Assembly: GCA_905200315.1 (NCBI GenBank)
Contig: CAJKKA010000042.1
Location: 1-12,875, forward strand
Length of the DNA: 12,875 bases
Origin: an uncultured Clostridium sp.
GTDB taxonomy: Bacteria; Bacillota_A; Clostridia; TANB77; CAG-508
Reading direction: 5' to 3'
This document shows, piece after piece, positions 1 to 7,518 of this stretch. A program made the position numbers and the translations under genes. Position 1 is the first letter of the stretch. Each line of letters opens with the position of its first letter. Under the pieces are notes generated by a model. The model worked only from the letters and a program-made list of their open reading frames with translations, was not told the DNA's origin and searched no databases.

Positions 1-1
1 A

Positions 2-97
2 TTTCTATTAGAAGCTATAACGAACGTATTGAGCCGAGAAATATTTATTTTTAATCTATTTTCAGATTATGATATATTTGTAATTTCTAATATATAA
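2..97 (+). CDS. Possible C-terminal end of a plus-strand gene (partial)
   Basis: Frame 2 of the plus strand is open from the left edge to a TAA at 95-97, giving about 31 residues with a protein-like mix (it ends SDYDIFVISNI). The stop lies two bases from the trmH stop on the other strand, as expected for convergent genes. Frame 1 is also open from the edge, to a TAA at 52-54 (17 codons, ending EPRNIYF), so the choice of frame is uncertain and the openness could be chance. A weak six-pair hairpin (TAATCT/AGATTA, 52-69) lies here. I do not recognise a family. Confidence 0.3.
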   Translation, partial: FLLEAITNVLSREIFIFNLFSDYDIFVISNI

Positions 98-99
98 AA

Positions 100-885
100 T
101 TAAATTTTCTGCCTTACATATTCATATAAAATTACTCCTGTTGCAACTGATGCATTCAAGCTTTCTGTTTTTCCTAACATTGGTATTTTTATTTTTGTAT
201 CTGCCATATCTACTATTTCTTTTGATACTCCATTTGCTTCATTTCCTATAACTATCGCCTTTTTATTTAGCTTTATATCATATAGACTTTCTTTTGTTTG
301 AAGTGATGTTACTACTACTTTAAATTTATTTTTTTGTATTTCTTTTATAGTTTCTTGCAAGTTTTCAGCTCTTATAATATTTACTCTAAATATTGCTCCC
401 ATAGTTGAACGTACTACTTTAGGGTTGTATGGATCTGCAGTTTTAGATGAAATTATTATTTGTTTCAAATTTACACTATCTACAGTTCTTAATATTGTTC
501 CTAAATTTCCTGGGTCTTGTATTCCATCTAAAACCACAATTAAATCCTCGTTATAATCTATATTAAAATTATTTGCATCTTTCTCTATTACAGCTAAAAT
601 TCCCTGTGGTGTTCCAACATTTGTTATACTTACAAATACCTTTTTGCTTACATATATACATTCATATTTTGAAATTTTATATAGCAATTCTTTATCTATT
701 CCCTCATCTTTTATGCATTCTTCACATATTACTATCTTTTGTATATTTGCATTTTCTTCTATTGCTTCTGCAATAATTTTAATACCTTCTACAATGTAGC
801 AATTTTCTTCATCTCTGTACTTTTTTTCGTTTAACTTTTTTATTTTTTTTATACTTTCATTATCTTTACTTGTAATAACTTGCAT
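100..885 (-). CDS. TrmH/SpoU-family RNA 2'-O-ribose methyltransferase
   Basis: Transfers a methyl group from S-adenosylmethionine to a ribose 2'-OH of tRNA or rRNA in the cytoplasm; the exact target nucleotide cannot be read from the sequence. The 261 residues have the usual two parts: an N-terminal substrate-binding domain (about 1-105, with IVEGIK near 31-36) and a C-terminal SPOUT trefoil-knot domain. All three SpoU motifs are present: motif 1 GIQDPGNLGTILRT (121-134, with Asn127 and Arg133), motif 2 VIGNEANGVS (212-221), and motif 3 IPMLGKTESLNASVA (234-248). The length is normal for the group that includes B. subtilis YsgA and RlmB-like enzymes. The start is supported by GAGGAA just upstream. 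It follows mfd after only 19 bases and is probably co-transcribed with it. Family assignment is firm; a more specific name is not justified. Confidence 0.93.
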   Translation of the reverse strand: MQVITSKDNESIKKIKKLNEKKYRDEENCYIVEGIKIIAEAIEENANIQKIVICEECIKDEGIDKELLYKISKYECIYVSKKVFVSITNVGTPQGILAVIEKDANNFNIDYNEDLIVVLDGIQDPGNLGTILRTVDSVNLKQIIISSKTADPYNPKVVRSTMGAIFRVNIIRAENLQETIKEIQKNKFKVVVTSLQTKESLYDIKLNKKAIVIGNEANGVSKEIVDMADTKIKIPMLGKTESLNASVATGVILYEYVRQKI

Positions 886-904
886 TTTAATTCCTCACTT
901 AAAA

Positions 905-3900
905 TTAAATATTATTTATAAATTCTTTTACCTCTTTTATAAGAATATCATTTTCAGCACTTGAAACTTGTAATGTAATATATGGATTTCCTGTTGAAAA
1001 TTTAATTTTATTTCCATATATTTTTAATAGTTTTTCTACAATTGATAAGTCGAATTTCTTATTATTAAATGTAAATACAATATTTTTTCCTCTTTGACTA
1101 ACCTTTATTATATGTTTTTCTTTACACATCATTTTTATTCTTGAAACTTCTATTAAATTATTTAATTCTCGTGGTGTTTCTCCGTATCTATCTAATACCT
1201 CATCTAAAACATTTTGTATATCTTCTTCTGTTTTACATAGTGCTATATTTTGATATACTTCTATTTTTTGACTAGATTCAAAAATGTATTCATCTGGTAT
1301 GTAGCTTGAAATATTCATATCTATTTGAATATCTGGCTGCTCTTCTACTTCTATTCCTTGCATTTCTTTCATAACTTCATCTAGTAAGTTGCAGTATGTA
1401 TCATACCCAACTTGTTCCATATGTCCATGTTGTATTTCTCCGTAATAAACTTCCTGCTCCTCTTATTTCTAAGTCTCTCATTGCAATTTTGAAGCCTGAA
1501 CCAAACTGTGTAAATTCTTTTATTGCTTTTAATCTTTTATCCGAAACTTCTGATAATATTTTTGCTCTTTTATAGGTTATGTATGCGTATGCTTGAGTTC
1601 CGCTTCTACCAACTCTTCCACGAATTTGATATAATTGTGCAAGTCCAAGTCTATCCGCATTTTCAACTATTATTGTATTTGCATTTGGAATATCTATTCC
1701 AGATTCTAAAATAGTTGTACATACCAAAACATTTGTTTTGCCATCTATAAATTCTTTCATTATATCTTCCAATTGACTTCCTGTCATTTTTCCATGTGCA
1801 TATGAAACTTTTGCTTCTGGTACTAAATTAGATATTTCAATAGCTTTTCTTTCAATTCCTTCTACATTATTGAATAAGTAAAATACTTGTCCTCCACGTT
1901 CTAATTCTTTTGTTATTGCCTCTTTTACAACTTCTTCATCATATTCTATAACATAAGTTTGAACTGGCTTTCTGTTTTGTGGTGGCTCATAAATTATAGA
2001 CATATCCCTTACTCCAACAATAGACATATGTAGTGTTCTTGGTATTGGTGTTGCTGTCATTGTAAGTACATCTACATTTGTTTTATATTCTTTTATTTTT
2101 TCTTTTGCTTTAACTCCAAATCTATGCTCTTCATCTATAATTAACAATCCTAAATCTTTAAATTCAACATCTTTGCTAAGTAGTCTGTGTGTACCAATCA
2201 CAACATCTACTTCTCCTAGCTTTAATTTTTTTATAATTGCATTTTGTTCTTTTTTAGTTTTAAATCTATTTAAAACTTCAACTCTTATAGGAAATTCTTC
2301 CATTCTTTCTTTAAAACTTTCATATTGTTGATCTGCCAAAACTGTTGTAGGCACTAAATATGCAACTTGTTTTTGATCCATAACAGCCTTAAAAGCTGCT
2401 CTTATTGCAACTTCTGTTTTGCCATATCCAACATCTCCACACAATAATCTGTCCATTGGTTTTGGCATTTCCATGTCTTTTTTTACTTCTTCTATACAAC
2501 GTAATTGATCATCTGTTTCTTGGTATGGAAAACTATTTTCAAATTGAGTTTGCCATGGTGTATCTTTAGAAAAAGCATACCCCTGCACTTTTTGCCTTTT
2601 AGCATACAATTCTATTAACTCTTTTGCAACTTCTCTTAAATTTTTCTTAACTCTAGCTTTAGTTTGTTCCCATTCTTTTCCGCCTAATCTATTAACTTTA
2701 GGTATTCTTTCTCCTCCACCAACAAATTTTCTTATTGTATCTAATTGGTTTGTAGGAACATATAAAACATCATCATTTTTATATTTAATTTTTATATAAT
2801 CTTTTGTAACCCCATCTGCTGTAATTGTGTTTACACCTATAAATTCACCTATTCCATGATTTTTATGTACAACAAAATCACCTGCCTTTAAATCGGCAAA
2901 AACAACCTTTTCTCCCTCTTTAAAAGAACTATGTGTACTTCTTCTTTTACGTTTATCTGAATCTATTACATTATTTGCATCTATTACAATTAAGTTATTG
3001 TCTATATCTTCAAATCCTGAAGATAATTTTCCAATTTCAATATGTGCAATATTTTCTTTATTTTTTATAATATCTGCATTTTTTTCATTTATACTATTTA
3101 GCACATTAAAATCTGTTAATATTTTTGAAAGTTTTTTTGCTTTTTCTTTGTTTTCTACTAATATAATAACTTCTTTGTTTTGGACTAAATTATTATTTAT
3201 ATCTTTTGCAAAAGACTCTATTTCGCTTTTAAAATAGTTTATTTGTCTATTATTAAAGTTATATTCTATTTGAGCTATCTTTTTAGCTTTATCTTGGTTT
3301 TCTAAGTAAATTGTGTTACTTAAATTTATATTTTCTTCTAAACTTTCCGAAATTTTACTATTTTGAAGTATTTGTGGAATTATTTTCTCTCTTTCAGTTA
3401 AACTTTTTATTAAATTATCATAGTCATTTTTTATATTTTCTTTTCTTGCCTCTACTTTGCTTTTTTCATCTATTAATATAATTGTATCTTGTGGTAAATA
3501 GTCTAAAATTGTTTCTGTTTTAGAATAAAAATAATCTATATACTTGTCTACTTTACTTACATAGCTTTCTTCTTTTATTTTTCTTACATCTTCTTGAGCA
3601 TTTTCTTGTTGTTTTTCTGTGTAATTGTTATCTAAAATTTTATTGCAAACAGTCTCTTTATCTGTTTCTAATAAGTATTCGTGTAATGGTATTATTTCAA
3701 TTTTTTCAGCCATTTCAGTTGAACGTTGGCTACTTAAATTAAAGTACCTTATAGAATCTATATCATCTCCCCAAAGTTCAATTCTAACACCTAAATTTTC
3801 ACTTATTGAAATATCTATAATTCCACCTCTTATGCAAAACTGACCATTTCCCTCTGTTAATTCTGTTCTTTCATACCCCATACTTATTAGTTTTTCTTTT

Positions 3901-4346
3901 AATTCTTCTGTATCTATGGTATCTCCAACTTTTAGTTTTATTTTATTTTTATATAACACTTCTTTTGGAATCATTTTTTGCATAGCAGCTTCTATTGTTG
4001 TTATAACAATACATTTTTTATTTAGTTCGTTTAATACTTTTATTCTTTCATACAAATTATCGTAACTTTCCACTTCATAGTCATACGTTACAATATCTTT
4101 TTTATTAAAAATAAAAGTGTTTTTTTCAAATTGTTTTACATCATCATATATTTTTTTAGCCTGTATTTCGTTGTATGTAATTATTAGGCATGTATTTTTT
4201 AAATTTTCTTTTGTAGCACCTATTAATTGTGCTTTATACACGTCCGATAGGCCCGATACACATATCGGACCTTTTTTATTTTTTATATCTTCTATAAATT
4301 CTGCAAATTTATTGTTTGTTTGCATTTTTGATATTATTGAATTCAT
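905..4346 (-). CDS. mfd: Transcription-repair coupling factor Mfd, interrupted by one frameshift
   Basis: Mfd is a DNA translocase that removes RNA polymerase stalled at lesions and recruits UvrA. Ignoring one extra base at 1442, the gene encodes about 1146 residues, the normal family length. Visible in order are the UvrB-like N-terminal module (about 1-350), the RNA polymerase interaction domain (from about 484, with VVHKNHGIGEF), Walker A GDVGYGKT (about 636-643), the DEEH box (about 737-740), TMTATPIPRT, QIRGRVGRSG (about 905), the translocation motif LEIRGAGSLL, and a complete C-terminal UvrA-regulating domain (about 1030-1146). As written, the first frame stops after residue 981 with a false tail, and the C-terminal part lies in another frame (905-1441). 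The start ATG at 4346 has AAGGAG upstream. Both halves are well conserved, which argues for a very recent mutation or a sequence error rather than an old pseudogene. Confidence 0.93.
1439..1448 (-). other. Single-base frameshift site in mfd
   Basis: On the coding strand the sequence reads TTA TTA C GGA GAA. Dropping the single C (plus-strand G1442) restores the expected LEIRGAGSLL-GEIQHGHMEQVGYD. With the C present, the frame reads CGG AGA AAT and soon ends. There is no homopolymer at the site. The ATG at 1420 at the head of the downstream frame lacks a well-placed ribosome binding site, so independent translation of the C-terminal part is unlikely. Confidence 0.85.
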
Positions 4347-4400
4347 TTTTTTAGCACTCCTTATTTTAAATTATTGAAATAATTTAAAAATATGTACATT

Positions 4401-4429
4401 ATTATATAATATTTTTGGCTTTTTTTAAA
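4401..4429 (-). promoter_or_regulatory. Possible sigma-A promoter for mfd
   Basis: On the minus strand a perfect TATAAT (plus 4401-4406) is preceded at 17 bases by TTTAAA (4424-4429; four of six match TTGACA). It lies about 55 bases upstream of the mfd start. The surroundings are so A/T rich that a chance match is possible. Confidence 0.35.
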
Positions 4430-4509
4430 TATATTTTTATAAAAAAGTTTAAATTTAATTTATTAATATTTTAATACTATAAAACAGTTTTCAAATTTAT
4501 TTAAATAAA

Positions 4510-4680
4510 TTAATGTCAAACGTTGTAGGGGTCGGCGTCCTCGACGACCCGTTTTGCATAATTTATATAATTTTCAAAATGGTTTTAATGTTAAATAAAT
4601 TAAAAAACAATTTTATAATTAAAATATGAAATTATTTTCGGGTCGTCGAGGACGCCGACCCCTACAATGTTTGACATTAA
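4510..4680. repeat. GC-rich inverted repeat element, 42-base arms, 87-base spacer
   Basis: The arms 4510-4551 and 4639-4680 are reverse complements at 41 of 42 positions; the one exception (4522/4668) would be a G-U pair in RNA. The arms contain GTAGGGGTCGGCGTCC and its complement, strikingly GC rich against AT-rich flanks and spacer. Each arm is itself a near-palindrome: GGGTCG-CG-tcct-CG-CGACCC can fold alone. The element sits in the divergent gap between mfd and ylbJ. The outer ends read TTGACA outward on both sides. A 13-base direct repeat (TTAAATAAATTAA, 4501-4513 and 4591-4603) overlaps the left boundary and recurs in the spacer. There is no transposase ORF inside, so it resembles a non-autonomous palindromic repeat. 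The remaining bases of the 4347-4722 gap are AT rich with no gene. Confidence 0.9.
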
Positions 4681-4710
4681 AGATTTACATTAAAACAAAA
4701 TTTCATTAAA

Positions 4711-4717
4711 AAGGTGG
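4711..4717 (+). promoter_or_regulatory. Ribosome binding site that fixes the ylbJ start
   Basis: AAGGTGG lies five bases before the ATG at 4723. An in-frame GTG at 4714 overlaps this site and therefore cannot be the start. Confidence 0.8.
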
Positions 4718-4722
4718 TTCTT

Positions 4723-5883
4723 ATGTTGAAGAAATTTAAAAATAATTTTATTTCTGTGTTGTTTGTTTTGTTTACTATTTTTCTTGTAATTTTTTCTAGT
4801 AGTAATTTGCAGGCTGCAAAGGTTGGTCTTGAACTGTGGGCTAAGTCTGTTGTTCCTGCTTTGTTACCTTTTTTTATTGCAACAGAATTACTTGGCCATA
4901 CTAATGTTATTTCTTTTTTGGGTAAATTTTTAAATAAATGTATGAGACCTCTTTTTAATGTTCCTGGTGAGGGTGCTTTTGCTTTTTTAATGGGTATTAT
5001 AAGTGGTTACCCAGTTGGTGCAAAAATTGTTACAAACTTTAGAAATGAAGGTATTTGTAATAAGTATGAGGCTGAAAGACTACTTTGCTTTACAAATAAT
5101 TCTGGTCCTTTATTCATTTTAGGAACTGTTGGTATTAGTATGTTTGCAAATACAACTACAGGTATAATTTTATTTATTACTCATTTTCTTTCTTGCATTA
5201 CTGTTGGTTTTATTTTTAGATTTTGGAAATATAATAAAATTTCTTCAAACTATACTTTAAATAAATTACCTTCTGGAAATACCGAAAAAAAGCTTGCTAC
5301 ATTTTCTAATTTAGGAGATGTTTTAACAACTAGCATAAAAAGTGCTATTTCTACTGTTATAATGATAGGTGGTTTCGTTGTTCTATTTTCTGTAATAATA
5401 TCTATTTTAAATAATAGTCATTTATTAGATGCTTTATCATATACAATAAATCCTATTCTTTCTGCTTTGAATATACCTACAAACTTTTCAAATGGCATAA
5501 TTTCTGGAATTATAGAACTTACAAATGGTATAAAAATTGTTTCAAGTATACCTATTAAAAATATTTCCACAAATATTATGATTTCTGCTTTTTTATTAGG
5601 ATTTGGTGGATTTTCTGTATTACTACAGGTATGGGGGATTATTTCTAAAACAGATATATCTATTTTTCCATACTTCCTAGCCAAATTATTGCAGGGAACT
5701 ATTGCGGCATTATATACATATTTTGCATTGCATTATTTTAATTTTCTTAATTTAGATTTATCAACATCTCCAATAAATTATAAAGGTCTTTTGTTCTTTA
5801 TAATTGGTTTAGTTTTTATTTTTGTATTGTTTAAATTAAAAAGTTCAAAAAATAATTTTAAATTTGAATTTAAACATAATTAA
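4723..5883 (+). CDS. ylbJ: Sporulation integral membrane protein YlbJ
   Basis: YlbJ is a polytopic membrane protein which, in B. subtilis, is made in the mother cell under sigma-E and is needed for spore cortex formation. This 386-residue protein has eight to ten hydrophobic segments: one near the N-terminus, others around GAFAFLMGIISGYPVGAKIV, GPLFILGTVGISMF, a strong segment ending VGFIFRFW, several in the second half, and a last one just before the basic C-terminus. The SGYPVGAK and FTNNSGPLFILGTVG stretches are typical of YlbJ and the related nucleoside-recognition (Gate) fold. It is transcribed alone, divergent from mfd and convergent with the Rpn gene, and ends in a good terminator. I could not find a clear sigma-E promoter; the inverted repeat occupies much of the upstream region. 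What the protein transports, if anything, is not evident. Confidence 0.9.
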   Translation: MLKKFKNNFISVLFVLFTIFLVIFSSSNLQAAKVGLELWAKSVVPALLPFFIATELLGHTNVISFLGKFLNKCMRPLFNVPGEGAFAFLMGIISGYPVGAKIVTNFRNEGICNKYEAERLLCFTNNSGPLFILGTVGISMFANTTTGIILFITHFLSCITVGFIFRFWKYNKISSNYTLNKLPSGNTEKKLATFSNLGDVLTTSIKSAISTVIMIGGFVVLFSVIISILNNSHLLDALSYTINPILSALNIPTNFSNGIISGIIELTNGIKIVSSIPIKNISTNIMISAFLLGFGGFSVLLQVWGIISKTDISIFPYFLAKLLQGTIAALYTYFALHYFNFLNLDLSTSPINYKGLLFFIIGLVFIFVLFKLKSSKNNFKFEFKHN

Positions 5884-5888
5884 ATAAA

Positions 5889-5924
5889 AGGCGGTCAATC
5901 TAATTAGTAACCGCCTCTTTTTTT
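5889..5924 (+). terminator. Intrinsic terminator of ylbJ, probably bidirectional
   Basis: A seven-pair GC-rich stem AGGCGGT (5889-5895) / ACCGCCT (5910-5916) with a 14-base loop is followed by C and seven T. On the minus strand the same stem is followed by CTTTTATTT, so it can also end the convergent Rpn transcript, whose restored stop is at 5923. Confidence 0.85.
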
Positions 5925-6787
5925 ATAATTTTTCTATTTTTTCTTTTGTCAAACCTGTTATTTCAGCTATTGTTTCAATCGGAATATTTTTTTCTTTCAT
6001 TTTCTTTGCATTCCTTAAATTTGTTTCTTTTATTCCGTCTTTCCTCTCCTTCTTTTCTCCCTTTTCTATATGAACTACTTAGCATTGTATTTTCTTCATA
6101 TATTGCTTTTTCTCTCCACCATGCTAATTGTTGCATTCTTGCATCTTCCGTTATTTTATCTAGTTTTTCTTTGGCTTCTTTTAATTCTTTGTTCTCTTCC
6201 ATCTTTTCTTTCACTCTCCTTGAATCAGGATTTATTAAAAAGTATAACCAATCTAATAATTTATCATTAGATTCTTGGTTATTTTCTTCTATTTTCTCTA
6301 ATTCAATTATATGTATTTCTAACTTATCTGTCAATATTTCCTTTTTATTTTCTGTTTCAAAAATTTTCCATTCTGTATGATATTTCAACTCTTCAAACTT
6401 TTTTATTTTTTTATTTGTTATTAATATTGCTATTGTTTTTTCTAATTTTTCATAATTCTCACCTTTTTTTATTCCTTTTGAAAATAATCTTGCCCAATAA
6501 TACAATATTCTTTCTGGTAATTTTTCGTTGCTGATCATCTGCATTTCAATATCTATATTTTGTTTATTATTTATCTTTGCAATTACATCTAATACCCCCA
6601 TTTTGTCTTCTATTGTTTCTCTTCTCAATATTGGGTTTACATTCAATTCTATTTTGTCTATTTTTTCTTTTAATATTTCTTGCAAAAATGCTTTTGTTAT
6701 TCTTTCGTTTCCTATTTCTCCAAATAATGCTTGAAATACAACATCTAACTTTGGAGATAATGTTTTTTTATTTTTTTCTTGTACCAT
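5923..6787 (-). CDS. Rpn-family PD-(D/E)XK nuclease / putative transposase, frameshifted near the C-terminus
   Basis: Rpn proteins (PDDEXK_2 group) are DNA nucleases linked to recombination and, in E. coli, to phage defence. The N-terminal part matches the family: LSPKLDVVFQALFG (10-23), then VLDVIAK with Asp67, and IDIEMQ with Glu81 and Gln83, the D...ExQ form of the nuclease core, followed by ERILYYWARLFSKGIKKGE (92-110). The frame as written ends at 5975 with an unnatural basic tail. Removing one base (plus-strand G6037) after residue 250 continues into GIKETNLRNAKKM and IPIETIAEITGLTKEKIEKL, the usual Rpn C-terminal helices, to a TAA at 5923-5925 (287 residues in total). The start ATG at 6787 has AGGAGG upstream. 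It is a stand-alone accessory gene. Whether the nuclease is active with the broken tail is unknown. Confidence 0.88.
6034..6041 (-). other. Single-base frameshift site in the Rpn gene
   Basis: The coding strand reads GAA AGA C GGA ATA AAA. Dropping the C (plus-strand G6037) joins GEER to GIKETN and restores the family C-terminus. The context ACGGA is the same as at the mfd break. Confidence 0.8.
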
Positions 6788-6941
6788 AAAATTTCCTCCT
6801 TTTGTATCTTATATATATTTGTTTTACCTCCTTTCGTTTAAATTGTTTTTCATTTGGATTTTTTAAGAATAAAAATCTCTTTGAAATAAATGTTTTTGAA
6901 AAAAATAAACATATTGTATTTTTTATTTTACAATATTTTTT

Positions 6942-6970
6942 GTTATATAACATTTTATATAAATTTTCAA
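6942..6970 (-). promoter_or_regulatory. Possible sigma-A promoter for the Rpn gene
   Basis: On the minus strand TTGAAA (plus 6965-6970) and TATAAC (6942-6947) are separated by 17 bases, giving an untranslated leader of roughly 150 bases. Background A/T content lowers confidence. Confidence 0.4.
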
Positions 6971-7044
6971 GTATTTTAATAAACATAATGGTTACAATTC
7001 ATTAAAATTTAATATAAATTAAAAGTGCAAATAAAACAAAAATT

Positions 7045-7113
7045 TTGTATAGGAGCAAAGCGTGTTTCATAAATAAAAATATAATTAATGGAGCACACTG
7101 TGCTCCTCTACGA
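7045..7113. repeat. Inverted repeat element, 30-base arms, 9-base loop
   Basis: Arms 7045-7074 and 7084-7113 pair at 23 of 30 positions, with three further G-U-type pairs and four mismatches. The right arm holds a palindrome of its own, GGAGCACACTGTGCTCC (7090-7106); the left arm (AGGAGCAAAGCGTGTTTC) is a decayed copy of the same unit. Read inward, each arm begins TNGTANAGGAGC, comparable to TTGTAGGGG at the start of the GC-rich core of the 4510-4680 element. It lies in a non-coding gap. Confidence 0.75.
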
Positions 7114-7156
7114 ATAATAAATTAAATATTATTAATCGTAACATATAATGTTTAGC

Positions 7157-7178
7157 CCCTAGAATATTTATTCTAGGG
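7157..7178 (-). other. Hairpin downstream of spoIIID
   Basis: CCCTAGAATA (7157-7166) and TATTCTAGGG (7169-7178) form a perfect inverted repeat around TT, 11 bases past the spoIIID stop. No T-run follows on the minus strand, so it is not a classical terminator; it may stabilise the 3' end or be part of a repeat. Confidence 0.55.
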
Positions 7179-7189
7179 ACCTGAGTTTG

Positions 7190-7453
7190 CTATTTTTCTT
7201 TTTTTAATAAATATTTTTGCTTTGTTGCTTCTCCTCCACGCTGAGCCCGTTCTTCTTTATTTTTATCCAATTTTTCTCTTACTTTTGGATATAATAGAAA
7301 ATAAGGTTTTAGCCTTTTAGTAAAATCTACATGCACCGTACTTCTAGAAACCCCAAATGCTTTTGCAGTGGTTCTTACAGTTGCATCTTCATGTGTAAGA
7401 AAGTATTTTACTTCCTCATACATCCGTTCTTCGATTCTGTCTTTTATTACCAT
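7190..7453 (-). CDS. spoIIID: Sporulation transcriptional regulator SpoIIID
   Basis: SpoIIID is a small DNA-binding protein of the mother cell that activates and represses sigma-E genes and helps switch on sigma-K. This copy has 87 residues. The helix-turn-helix is TVRTTAKAFGVSRSTVHVDFTKRL (about 25-48), with FGVSRSTVH as the recognition part, and the family hallmark RGGEATKQKY sits at 72-81. The length matches the family (about 80-95). The start is ATG at 7453, seven bases after TGGAGG; an earlier in-frame ATG (7471) would place the ribosome binding site inside the gene. It follows the nucleoside phosphorylase gene after 65 bases; a weak hairpin (7502-7520) without a T-run lies between, so read-through is plausible. 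Its codons are less AT-biased than its neighbours': the only in-frame CGG codons I found in the window are two here, both at positions where Arg is conserved. Confidence 0.95.
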   Translation of the reverse strand: MVIKDRIEERMYEEVKYFLTHEDATVRTTAKAFGVSRSTVHVDFTKRLKPYFLLYPKVREKLDKNKEERAQRGGEATKQKYLLKKEK

Positions 7454-7460
7454 AGCAATT

Positions 7461-7466
7461 CCTCCA
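7461..7466 (-). promoter_or_regulatory. Ribosome binding site that fixes the spoIIID start
   Basis: TGGAGG on the minus strand, seven bases before the ATG at 7453-7451. Confidence 0.8.
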
Positions 7467-7518
7467 TTCAAATTTTTTCTTTATAAATTTTAATACCATT
7501 AAATACTTATTTCAAGTA

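Larger units (their letters stand above)
6788..7189. other. Gene-free gap between spoIIID and the Rpn gene
   Basis: About 400 bases, very AT rich, with no credible ORF. It holds a second ribosome-binding-like AAAGGAGGT (6829-6837, minus strand) 30-odd bases before the real Rpn site with no start codon after it. A weak AT hairpin (6911-6918/6929-6936) is followed on the minus strand by GTTTATTTTTTT. The gap also contains a likely Rpn promoter, an inverted repeat element and a hairpin after spoIIID, listed separately. Confidence 0.6.

Noticed and set aside
4579..4629. A 16-codon ORF inside the spacer of the large inverted repeat
   Set aside because: No ribosome binding site and a composition of plain AT-rich spacer; too short to support.
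4671..4698. A complete promoter for ylbJ using TTGACA at the element end
   Set aside because: No acceptable -10 hexamer at 16-18 bases, and family knowledge predicts sigma-E control, for which no match is visible.
1439..6041. CGG as a reassigned or unassigned codon explaining both frameshifts
   Set aside because: spoIIID uses CGG twice in frame at positions where Arg is conserved in the family, so CGG is most simply read as Arg here. Ribosomal skipping is kept only as a minor alternative.
5946..6380. A long plus-strand ORF opposite the Rpn gene, and similar hydrophobic plus-strand ORFs opposite mfd
   Set aside because: They are antisense shadows: Phe/Leu/Ser-rich translations of the complement of Lys/Glu-rich genes, without ribosome binding sites.
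6768..6986. A 72-codon minus-strand ORF upstream of the Rpn gene
   Set aside because: It has no ribosome binding site, runs through the Rpn leader and both AGGAGG sites, and overlaps the Rpn start. Its composition is that of AT-rich non-coding DNA.
4510..7113. A CRISPR array or an insertion sequence made by the two repeat elements
   Set aside because: The elements are inverted, not direct repeats with spacers, and no transposase or Cas gene lies between or inside them apart from the separate Rpn gene.
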